Shown here piece by piece: positions 21,832-33,800 of a stretch of 64,000 nt of DNA. Below the pieces are notes generated by a model. That model was not told where the DNA came from and made no database searches. It saw only the letters and a program-made list of their open reading frames with translations. The position numbers and the translations under genes are program-made. This DNA is from Berberis thunbergii (Eukaryota > Streptophyta > Magnoliopsida > Ranunculales > Berberidaceae). The stretch is taken from positions 62,001 to 126,000 of the forward strand of contig QNQO01001154.1 in the NCBI GenBank assembly GCA_003290165.1, read 5' to 3'. The number at the start of each line of letters is the position of its first letter. Position 1 is the stretch's first letter.

Positions 21832-21894
21832 TTAGACATCAACGCTAGAATTGGCACTACAGACCGCGTGGCGCAATTCTGTCATGAAGTCCAC
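21832..21894 (-). CDS. Unknown conserved gene, exon 6 and stop
   Basis: Encodes VDFMTELRHAVCSANSSVDV then TAA (21834-21832). Acceptor GAGCAG. Confidence 0.82.
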   Translation of the reverse strand: MDFMTELRHAVCSANSSVDV

Positions 21895-24800
21895 CTGCTC
21901 AATTGTACAAAGATCAAGACTGAAAAAACCTTGGTGAAAATAATCTAAATATGATAACAGTCAACAATACCAGTTCCCACACCCTTCTCACCTGATGAGA
22001 AAGTCTTGAATGTCCCCATGCAGATGCATTAGAACCTGAGTACATCACTGGCCTTTCTGTCCAAACATGGAAGAAGAAGAAACAAGGTGCCACAAAGTCA
22101 GAATAATATGGCATTTAGATAGGAGATTCACATATCTAGGCTACAGTTTCTGATGCAGGTTCCACTAGAACCTTAGTAGCAGGTTCCACTAGAACCTGAT
22201 GCAGGTTCCACTAGCAGATGCAGTAGTAGTAGTTGTAGTAGTGATAGGGTTCTAGGCTTCATATTTTCTGCTTGGATTCTTTAAAAATGTTGGAACTGGC
22301 TGAAACCAAACTTGTCCAAGAATAGGGGAAGAATATAAATATCTCCACTCATTGTTCATTTCACACTAAAACTGAAATCGAATATCACAGAGGTGCTCAC
22401 AAGTCAATCAGGCCCCTTCACATTTTCCGCCAAGGATCAGTCCTATTCCCTTCTAGGTGAAGAGGGTGGATAAGGTCTTAGGATTATACATGATAAAGCC
22501 CCCTTAGGTTGGGATGCTTGCGGGTTTGTGAGGCTTCTGTTCCGGAGTAGGCCATCTATCCCCTTCTTGTTTCTAGTTTTCTTAATTGTTCTTGTTTTTT
22601 ATTTAATGGTAGTGTCCCATCAACCCTGGTTTTCTTAGTTTTCCCTCATAAGGGATGCTGGGAAAGTTTCCCTCACAATTTTTTGGAAAGGGGTACAAGC
22701 CCACATGCATTTGTCCACCACTGCAATGAGACTTCACTATGTTTTATTATATAATAAATGCTAAATAATCAACGATTGAATTACCAAGAAATACAAATTC
22801 ACCTTTATGCTTCAAAACTCGAAAGTCAAAATACATCATAATGCATAAGCATGAAAAACATAATTCCTAAGCCTAGCACAATAACTCAAAAGTCCTAAAG
22901 TCTGAAATCTCAGGAAAGAAAGAAAGATAGGAAAAAAAAAATCACCATACATTGAAAAACAGTATGATTGGCCTTATAATGGCCATAACAGGCAAATGGA
23001 TCTGGTGTAGAATTCTTCATGCTTTTGCATAGATCCTTTGGAGGGAAAGGAACAACATAACTTTCAGACTCCTCCAAAGACGTACATAACGTGTGGATAG
23101 AAATTATGGTGACCCTGTGGGTCTTGGGTCGTACTTGGGGTATTTTCAGAGATTCAAAATTTTCTTCTTGTATGTTTTATTGTGGGAGAGAATGCTCAAT
23201 AGAAACACATGATACATGTAATTTGATGTATACTTTTGGTCAGTGTTCTAAAAAGCTGCCTAGGCGGTAGAGAGACGCCCAAATTAATGGCTGGGCGGAG
23301 CGGGTAGGCGCCTAGGCGGGGTCTAGTAATTGACAATTAGTTAATCTAGAACCAAATATTGACAATTAGTAATTTTAAATGTTCTGTTGGTACCATCAAG
23401 CATGTAATTCTTTTTCTCTCTAATCTCTATGAAACTCTATGTTATGCAACTTATGCTATTATAAATTTAAGTTTAATTTCATGTTTATAAATTTTGCATA
23501 GGTATTTTGGCATTAAATTGGAAGTAATTGATAAGGTGTTATGCTTAACTTTTGTAAATTATGAAAGTTATAATACAAAACCTTAAACCGCCTAGGCCCT
23601 TGGGCGCTAGGCACCTGCTCGCCTAGCGTTTTTTAGAACACTGCTTTTGGTCCCTAGCTCTGAGTTGATGTTGCTCCCTCAGGCTGCTAGGTTTTATCAT
23701 TAATAAAACCTATTTTTGTTTTGCTAATCAATATATATATTTAAATGCCAAACTACATGAATCATAAGTCTCACATCATAGAATTAAATATAATGATGAA
23801 AAGAATAATAATATGTCATCCTACATGACATCACTCAAAACTGCAAAGTCATAAATTAAATATAATTAATTAAAATTGATTTGTCGGAGTAGTATCTGGG
23901 AAGTGTCTAACTAAAAAGTAATCATTCTTTTACCCTGACATTTTAAGAAGCATATTAGTGTTAACGTTAGTCATTGTCTAGAGAGTGTCCAACGTGATTT
24001 GAAGCATAGGTGCTCCATGAGCCTCCCCTGATCCAAGTAATTTCTACACTAATGAACAGAATGATCTTGATCTGATGTTGAGAGTATTTGTAGTTACATG
24101 CAAACATCACAATTTATTTCCCAACCTTATGTCTTTCCTTCCAAAATTTTACCTTGTCGCCTCTCCCAAAAGCCACTGCCACTTTTGTCAAACTTTGTCT
24201 TGTAGTTAGAAATGGTCCTAAAGTGATATACGATGTGCATTTACTGGATGTCTGGAAACCAATTGATTCCCGTTGGATCATATTTCAATCTAATCACCTA
24301 TATCTGTAAATTATCATTTTCACCCCGTATCTCTATAACCACTTACTCAGAAAGGATTTATTCATCAACTGTAACAGACGAATACTAAGAGCTACTAAAA
24401 GTACTAATTTCCAATTAATAGCATGAAATCATCTATTCTCCTCACCCCCACACAAGGATGCACCGACTCTCCGAAAATTCCCCGAACCACGCGTCAAATA
24501 CGTGTCAGACACGGATTCGCGTACGACACGCGCTGGACAAGTATTGGACACGGGGTCAACGGTCAAAATTTGTTGACTGGGTTGGACACGGTCCAGACGT
24601 AGTCAAAATTCGTTGACTAAAATTTTTAATCAAACTCCCGATCCTTCCTCCTCCCACACAGCGATAGAACAAAAAAAAATCGAAAAACCCTAACCCAGAT
24701 CGATCGAGAGACGAACCAGACGGTGGTAGAGAGATCAAGAGATGGAGGTAGAGAGAAGGGAAGTCAGAACAGATACAGAGATCATCGATCGATTTCGACT

Positions 24801-27800
24801 ACAAGAATCGATCGATTTCTTTCGACAGAGAGGACTAAGGACTGTAAAGAGATCGACAGACGGAGGAGAAGAGAATTCGGAGCAAAGAATCATGGCGTCC
24901 TCATCGACACCAGGTACTTTCGATCGATCGACAGGATCGATCGATTTCATTTTTTTTCCTGCTTATCTGAGTACTCTGTTAGTTTCCTGTGATTTATTTC
25001 ATCGACCCTCGATCGATCTTCCCGATCGATTCGATTTCTGTTTTTTTCTCTGCTATTCTCTGCTATTTTGGTTCCTTCATCATTTGACATTTCTATGATT
25101 TCATCGATCGATTCGATTTGGTTTTTTTTTCCTGCAAGTAGAATTGTTTTCCTGCGATTCCTTTTTTGTTTTGCAAGTAGAATTGTTTTCCTGTTTTTTT
25201 TTCCTATGATTCTTGTTTTGCTGTGTTTTTTCTTTTCTTTCTCTTCAGTCTTCGTATATATGAAAGCATGCATGAAATACTTCAAATACCCCATATTGAA
25301 CTTGCACCTATTAGCGGAAAACTAAATAAGAAATTAAAACTGGTTTTAGGCCAAGTAACTGGAGATGATCTTTGGAAGCATGTGACAAGATTAGGAAGAC
25401 CAAGTGAAGGTGGGGGAAATCTTAGATGGAAGTGTAACTATTGTCAGAAAGAATATACAGGCTCTCTTACTAGATTGAAGCACCATTTGTTGAAGATAAG
25501 TGGCCATGGGATAGCTATTTATGCCAAAATCTCCCCCATACAACTCAGAGAGGTGCAACAATTTATTGATGAAGCTGCATTAAGAGCAGAAAGTTCAAGG
25601 GTACGAAGTGTTCCTTTAGTGGGATCAAGTAGTCACCCGCACCCGGGGTCAAGTAGTGGGGGGGTTGGCCCTTCAGTTCCACTTCCATACAATGAACAGA
25701 GGAAGAGGAGGGCCATTACTAATCCTATTGCACATGCTGTCAATATGAGTGAGCGACAAGAGTTGGATGCTTTGATTGCAAGGGCGTTCTACTCAGCTGC
25801 ATTGCCATTCAACCTTGCAAGGAATCCATATTTTCAGGAGGCTTTCACCTTTGCAACGAATAAAGCAAAGTCCATTAGTAGTTACAAGATCCCTGGTTAT
25901 AATGCATTGAGGACGACATTGCTTCAAAATGAAAGGGGTAACATTGAGAGGTTGTTGGAGGCAACAAAGTTCACATGGGTTACTAAAGGGGCAACAATTG
26001 TTTGTGATGGGTGGACTGATTCTCAAAGGAGGTCTCTCATTAATTTCATAGTGATTAATGAGGGTGGTCCAATGTTCTTGAAGGCTGTGAACTGTGAAGG
26101 GGAATACAAAGACAAATTCTTCATTGCTAATTTGATCAAGGAAGTTGTACGTGAGGTTGGGCCAAGGAACGTCGTTCAAGTTATAACCGACAATACTCCA
26201 GTTTGTAAGGCTGCAGGTTTACTTGTTGAGAGCGAGTATCCTGAGGTTTTTTGGACACCTTGTGTAGTTCACACTCTCAACCTTGCCTTGAAGAATATAT
26301 GCGCTCCAAAGAACACGCCTGCAAATGAAAAGGCCTACAGTTTGTGTAGTTGGATTATTGATGTTGTTGGGGATGGGGTGATGATCAAGAACTTTATCAT
26401 GAACCATTCCATGAGGTTGCACATGTTTAATGAGAATTCGAGATTGAAGTTGTTTTCCATAGCTGAGACACGCTTTGCTTCAAGCATAATTATGCTGAAG
26501 AAGTTGAAAGATATTAAAAGTAGCATCCAAAGTATGGTGATTGGAGATAAGTGGGATTCCTATAAGGAAGATGATGTTGACAAAGCACGGATTGTGAAAT
26601 GAATACTATTGGATGACTTGTGGTGGGACAAAGTGGATTATGTGCTTCGTTTCACAGAGCCTATTTATTCAATGTTGCGGAGGGCTGATACAGATAAGTG
26701 TTGTCTTCACTTGGTGTATGAGATGTGGGATGTTATGATTGAGAAAGTGAAACAAGTTATTTACCGTCATGAAGGATGCGTTTAATAGTTCAGCTATCCA
26801 ATAAAAACCTTGCTTGCCTTGCACCTGATCCCAATCATCATCCAAAAAAGTACAATGTATCATCTGCAAACTGAAGATGCTTCAAAACCAGTAAAAAGAC
26901 CTTTCTCCTGTGCTTTAGCAATTAACTTGCTCAAACAAAAATGGTGACACTAGATCCCCATGGCAAATACCCATGAAATCTTGAAGAAGCCACTTAGAAT
27001 TGAATCTTGAAGAAGCCCGCCTTCTCCCACGAGAGCTAAATTGTAGACATGCAAATTTTTACCCATCTAATCCACCACTCACCAAAACCCATTTTGTTCA
27101 TAGATCATAAATAAAGTTCAATTTTATTTACACAACCAACTCCAAAACACCACTTCTCAACCTTGAATCCACCAGCTCATTAGCACTTATCACCCCATCT
27201 AAAATTTGCCTATCTTTGACAAACGCCCCTTGGTTGGCTCCTCTGATCGAATCCAAACAAGATTCTAATCTCCTAGCCATAGCCATCGCAACATCATTAT
27301 ACAAACCATTGACCAAGCTAACAAGTCTAAAGTCCTCGATGGAACCAAGTCCATCCTTCTTGGGGATCGAGATTTCAATATCCAAACACCCCTTCCCCCA
27401 CACCCCCAAAATAAAATTATATATATGTATATATATCGAAGCTCTACAGTCACCTACACAACTTCGTCACTAATAACCTTCCAACATTTCTTGAAAAACA
27501 CTCACAGGAAAACTGTCGGGACTGAAAGCACTTCTACAACTTTTCAAAGCATCAAGAATCTCCTCTGCACAAAAAACACCATCAAACCTTAACTCATCCT
27601 CCTCCGAAATAGTGCCAAACTCCAATTCCAGTCTCCAACCCCCTGGATCATGGTAAAGTTGCTTTAAAAAGAAACAATATGGCTTTGATATTCTGATCTT
27701 CTACCAAAATCCCATAAATAATGAGTTTCACATTTTACTATTTATAAGAAACTAAGGCTTTGTTGAAAGAATTTAGAATTCATTTTTACTGAATAGTAAT

Positions 27801-30800
27801 TTTTATAAGAACTCCTTGATTTACACTAAAGTGCACTAATGACAGCGTACCAATTTCTGCACTTCAGATCCCTGGACCTGCCTAGGGGCAGCAGGTTGTA
27901 CAAAACATATTTTTTAATTATACGGTCTTCCATTATTTTAATGTTATTCTTATTAAGCTGAAATTTGGGGTAAATGTGCGGAAAATAGTAGAAATGACGT
28001 GTATAAGTTTCAGCTTGATTCACTGAACAATCCTTGAATTACACATACAGATGTGTCAAGTAATGTTTCATTTAAGACTTTCCACTGCTCCAATCAAGAT
28101 GAAAAAAATTTCTGAAAAAAGATTTTATATTATTAGTTAAAGTTTAGGATGCACAAACTCGGATATGCATGTCGTGTCGGATACGGATACGACACAGCGA
28201 CTCGGCAATTTAAAAAAAAATTAGGACTCGGCGATTTGACGACACGGTCAAACTTATTTTTTTAATATATTTTTTAACTCATTATTTGCATTATTGTTAA
28301 ATGCTACTCTACTTTTGTATTCTTTGCAGTTGAAATACAAAAATCAGTAGTAGAATAACTATCCAAATCAGCAGTTGAAATACAAAATCAGTAGTGAAAT
28401 ACTAATTCACTCTCAATGGAATGGGTTTGATCATTCCTAATTATCCAAGGGTGTATGTGGTTTTGTATTCTTTGCTAAATGCTAAATGTTTATTCTACTG
28501 GTGTTGGAAGAACACACATCCTCAAAGATCAGAGACACAGAGTCTCAAAGATTTCAGAATATGGAAGAAGCAGAAAAAAGAAAAAAAAAATAGTGATGAA
28601 AATACAAGATAATGAACAATGAAGCATAGAAATCAAAGAAGAGAATGAACTGAAGCATAGAAGAAAATTGCAAAAAAAACTGAAAAAAAAAATCAAAGCA
28701 GAAAAATTCAAAGATGAATCAAAGCAAAACAAAATCAGAGAAAAAATCAGATAAGAGAATGAAGCATAGACTGATAGAAGAAGAAAAAAATGAAACCTAC
28801 CTGAGGACGATATTGTCTCCTTCCTGCAAGCTCCCTCTAGCTCCGTCCAGCAGAGCTTCTCGACCACCCTCGATCTCTCTCTGTCTCTGGCTCGATCTCT
28901 CTCTCACTAGATCAATTCCTCTCTCTTTCTTGCTCAATCGGTCGATCGAACTCTATGTGGCTCGATGAGGTTCTCAATTGGTCGATCGAACTTTCCTTTG
29001 ACTTCTCTTCATCTTTTCTCTGATTTTCTCTTCCTTTTTTCTCTGATTCTCTATGAGAAATTTTCTAGGGTTTGAAAAAGGATCGAAGAGGATAAAATGG
29101 GATGTTATTTGCACCCATTTTGCAACCACGTGTCTGGACCGTGTCCAAGACGAGTCAACGAATTTTGATCGTTGACCACGTGTCAAATACGTGTCGGGCG
29201 CGTGTCCGTCTCCGACACGTATTTGATACTTGATACAGGGGTTTTTCGGAGAGTCGATGCATCAGAGGTTAAAGTTAGAGCTCGAGATAAGCAATGAAGT
29301 TCATAGCCAACTTATTACATAGAAGTGTCGATAGTAAAATTGAGGTGACAAATTTATTTATTATTGGTCCACGGTAATGGCATCGTTCAATAGATCACTA
29401 CCATGTTTTGTATTTGAGTCATTGATTTGTCGTGTATATATTTAATGACACATTTTAAGGGTGTCAAATATAGTGACATATGTGGAGATGATTTGACATG
29501 TATGTATTTCAGTTGTGACCTAGGGTATACATGGCAATGTTCAATTATAATTGTGATGATGGTTGTCCAAAAAGGGGGCTAATAAAGGCAGAGTCCATTG
29601 GGATAATCGCAAACCTCGGATGTGGTACCAATACAAACGACAAATCCCAACTTAAGTTTGTCAAACTTGGTTGACTAAAATAAATAAAAGATTCCAAATC
29701 CAACCCCACATCTTCCACACTCCATCTATTTCCTCCATTAAACCTCCCCCAAACTCTCTTCTCCAACTCACTCTCAAATTTTCTTCTTACCAACTATCAT
29801 CTTTTCCCTACTATCGTTATTTCCTCCATTACACCCTCTTCACTCTCTCTCAAATCTTTCTCATTCCTCCACAACTTTCATCATCTCCCTATTCCATTTG
29901 CTCCATTATTTCTCCTCCATTAAACCATTACTCTCTTCCCCCAACTTTCCCTTTTGGTGGTGTAATTGAGCTTATTGGACTGATTAAGGTGGGTCATAGT
30001 GTCTTCTCATTGGTGTCTTCTCCAAAGCGTGTTTAATGACTACCATGAATGAAATCGAAATCAAAGGTTGTTGGCAATTCATATAGTTGGATTAAATTGT
30101 GATTTTAAGCGTTACCCGATTGGTCCAATCGTGAAATTGGAATTCAAGTTATTTGAGCTAACCTTGTGATCTATAACAACTTTTTGAAAAATTAGCTCTC
30201 AAAAAAAAAATTTACAACCACAAATTGGCCTAATCATGAAACTCTGAATTTTCACAGTTTGAACCATGTGACAACTTGTAACAACTTTCCCAAAATCTTG
30301 TTCTCGGGAAATTTTTTTGCAGTCACACAATTGGCTCAAACCATGATTTTCGAAGTAACCCGGTTGGCCTAATCATGAAAACTGAATTCTCACAATTTTA
30401 GCCAACCATATGTGAACTAACATCTTTAAAAAAAAAAATCTTGATTTGGGTAAGTTGGGAAGAGATTGAAACTCAAACCAAGCTCCCTCTGGTAAGGAAT
30501 CGATATGGAGAGAATAGGGAGAAGAGACGAAAGGTGAGGGGAGAGGAAATGAGGATTCAATGGATAAAAAGAATGAAATGGGGAGAAAATGATTAGGAAA
30601 TATGAGAATTATGAAGATAGTGCGGAGAAGAAGAAAAAAAGAGAAATTCGAGGCTTAGAGAGTGCAGAGGGTTTAATGAAGGAAATGAAGATAGTGGAGA
30701 GAAGGTGGGAGTTGGGTAGTTAAATCGCTTCGCGGTCCAGGACCGAATTACAATTAGTTGGGAATAGTCAAAATAATTGGGAATAATCGGATTTAATCGG

Positions 30801-33800
30801 TATATTTTTTAAATCATATATTTTTAAAATTTAATCACAGCCATATACAAAAATAAATAATTAATCAAAATACTATAAATTTGTAATTATATTACTACAC
30901 TAATTCATTCAATGAACTTAATTTTGCAGGTTGGAACAATTATTGTTACCTGGAGATGTTTAGAAACAACACAACAAAAGCTACAGCAACTCAGCAAGGC
31001 AAGCAATAGAAGCAAGAAGTCAAGAATTGTGTTTGTCTATTTGATGTATTTGTCTAAAATTAACAAGTATGTATTTGTCTATTTGATGTATTTGTCTATC
31101 TGATTCAGCAGCTTTTTGAATACTGATTGGGATAACTTACAATTACAATTTTAGCAACCTCAACAATGGTTAGCATTAAATCACTGAATTGTTTTACATA
31201 TGAGAAAATACTTGCACTTTATATACAGACACCCTATTACTACTTTCAGAGAGGTTTTATATCACTTCTCTGTCAGTGGAGTGGCTTGATCTTGTGATGA
31301 ATTGAGATGATGCCTATTTGTTCAATCTAGATGGTCATAGACATCTGTATTGTTTAGCTGATTACATAATTGAGCACTTAAACTGTAAAAAAAAATTCCA
31401 TATGGAATCGAACACGGTGGCAATTGGGATAAAATAAATTTCAAAGGGGCACACAAGTTTTAATCATCAATGGATCGAATATGTACATCGACTTGACCGA
31501 CTCGGCTATGATCCCATTTTTGCTCAGCCCCATATATTTTTTTTCAACAGATCTGAAATCAGTAGATCGAAATCAACAAAAAAGAAGAAAATAACAGATC
31601 TGAAAGAAGGAAAAATAAATTTCGAAGAAGAAGAGGAGATCTAAAGAAGAAGAACAGATCTTACCTGGAAGGAGGGAGGAAATTAGTTCTTCATTCTACT
31701 TCGTCTCTTCTTCTTCCTGGAACAGATCTTAACCACCAAGATTTCACCAGAGTTAACCACTCCCTGCTTCGTCTCTTCTTTTTCTCTCAGCAAATAGAAA
31801 TCGAAAATGAGTTAGCGGCAAGTCAACTCGGCCGATTATGTGGCAACTCGCCGATTTTTTACCGATTTAGCTGAGTCCGCAAAACCTTACCGATTTTTCT
31901 CAATCCGAAACAGCCTAGTCCTGAATTCCGATTTTTCTGTGATTATTCGGCGATTTAATAACTCAGGGTGGGAGTTGAGAAAGAATAACAAGAAAAAGAT
32001 TGAAGTTTAACGAAAAAAATAGAATGGGGAGAAGAAACGAGAGTTGGGGAAGAAGGGTTTGGTAGGGGTAAATATGGAAATCAATAATTTAAGTTGGGCA
32101 AGGAAGCGCCATAATCCAAACAAGAGGAACATTCCTCAAATGACTTATTTTAAAAAGTACTTGTTGTGGTCTTCCATAATCCAAATGGGATCCACCTTTA
32201 TTAGCCCCCCATAAAAAAGAAACAATGGAGTATATAGAGGACACCAATGTGGTCAAAGGTGTCCATGTATTTGAATCTCATAAGCCCTATAAAAATAAGG
32301 TAACATTCAATGGAGGTGTCCATGTATTTCAAACTAAATACCCCTATAAAAAAATGGTAATATCCACTAAACGCCCCTGTTTTCATGGGTGTGCATGTAT
32401 CTAAAATGAGTTAACATAAGAGAATGTACTTCATATCAACCCCATGACACCCAATGACAACAAGAACAAGAACAATAACATAAAACAATTTTATATTTGA
32501 CAACTCTGAATTGGCTAGGAAGGTAATGCTTAAAAAATTGGTGGGGAGTTAATGAGGACCAAGGTAGTTGGATCGTAATTAGTACGCAAATCGGGAAGTC
32601 TATTGAATCGTAGTGTAAATGATATTGTTAATCGTATGATTTTTTAAGACATTCTAGTGTAATGTAAAAAAATATCAAAACAATACATAAATGTATATGT
32701 ATTTCCATGCATAGAACAAACCAATTTATGTCACAAAATAAATTACACATGCTCAATCATAAACTATAATAACCTCAAATTTCATTGCCAAATATGTCAA
32801 TCGTTCTAAGTTCATAAAAATGACAAAATAACTAAATCCAAGAATAGCTTTCTGTATAGCGTTTAGAGTGTTCCTTTGGGAGATGATCCAAGCAATATAA
32901 AAAGGACTACATCCAATGAAAAGAAAGCCCCCTTAGTTGCTTTGTGAAGCAAAGAGCCCCCGACTCTTTGAATATGTATTGGTATAATGGTATCTGTATG
33001 TTAGTCAAATAGTCTGCATTCTTCATTCGATGCTTGAGACGTGCTGCAACTAATAAAACCTCATATAAACAAAATAAAATAAGGTTTGAAAGCTTTGAAA
33101 ATTTTGCATTCCAACCATATGCCCCATAGAACTTTTTGCATAAAGGAAACAAACCCAATTTTCCAATTGAAGATCCCTTGCTATGACATTTCGAACCAGA
33201 TATCTTGTCTAAATCAAGAAAGCAAGGGGGTAGAGCAAAAGATGATCCTCTGACTCTCTGAACGAGGAAGGAACAAAAGACAAGTATTGATAATGATGTG
33301 CTATCTTTTTCTTTGGTATTTTTGGGTTATATTATATCAAGACCAACTGTCCAGTAGCACTAGGGCTAAGCATACCAAAAACAATTAAAATTGGCGTGGA
33401 AGGGCTAAGCATAGGATGTCTATGTCCATAAAAGCACTGAAGCAAGTCACTAAGAAATAGCTAACTCAAAATTTACCCAAGTTGTTGCCAATCCCAATAC
33501 AAGCATCCTCATTTCAAGAATGTCCAATAAAATAGTTAAACTATCAACTTCGGAATCTTCGGCATTCCTTCTCAATCCCAAACTCCATGAATACCTAAAA
33601 GCAAATCAAGAGATAACCTCTTGAATTAGTGAGCGTTTATGGTCAGAAATAGAATAAAGCATTGGAAAAACTTCACTTAGATAATTGGGACCACACAAAA
33701 TATCTTCCAAAAACCTTATCCTATCTCTTCCGCTCACTGTTTCTAAAATTTTCAAAATTCTTCCACACACCACCCATAAGGACCCCTAACCTCCAAGCTT

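Larger units (their letters stand above)
24457..29263 (+). mobile_element. Composite hAT transposon with inverted ends
   Basis: Left end GATGCACCGACTCTCCGAAAA; right end on the other strand GATGCATCGACTCTCCGAAAA. Similarity between the two ends runs on for about 150 bp (ATACGTGTC, GGTCAACG, TTGACT, TTGGACACGGTCCAGAC), more than a normal hAT TIR. Contains a BED/hAT transposase remnant (from 24891), a LINE insertion, and beyond it a reverse-oriented 5' region (28520-29260). The right part may therefore derive from a second copy facing the first. No matching 8-bp TSD was found. Confidence 0.8.

Noticed and set aside
24735..25325. Several ORFs on both strands in the hAT leader
   Set aside because: GATCGATC-rich sequence lacks stops by chance; only the transposase frame shows a domain.
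24449..29271. Target duplication of the 4.8-kb hAT element
   Set aside because: The 8-mers beside the ends (CCCACACA/CACACAAG side against AGAGGTTA) do not match for any reasonable border.
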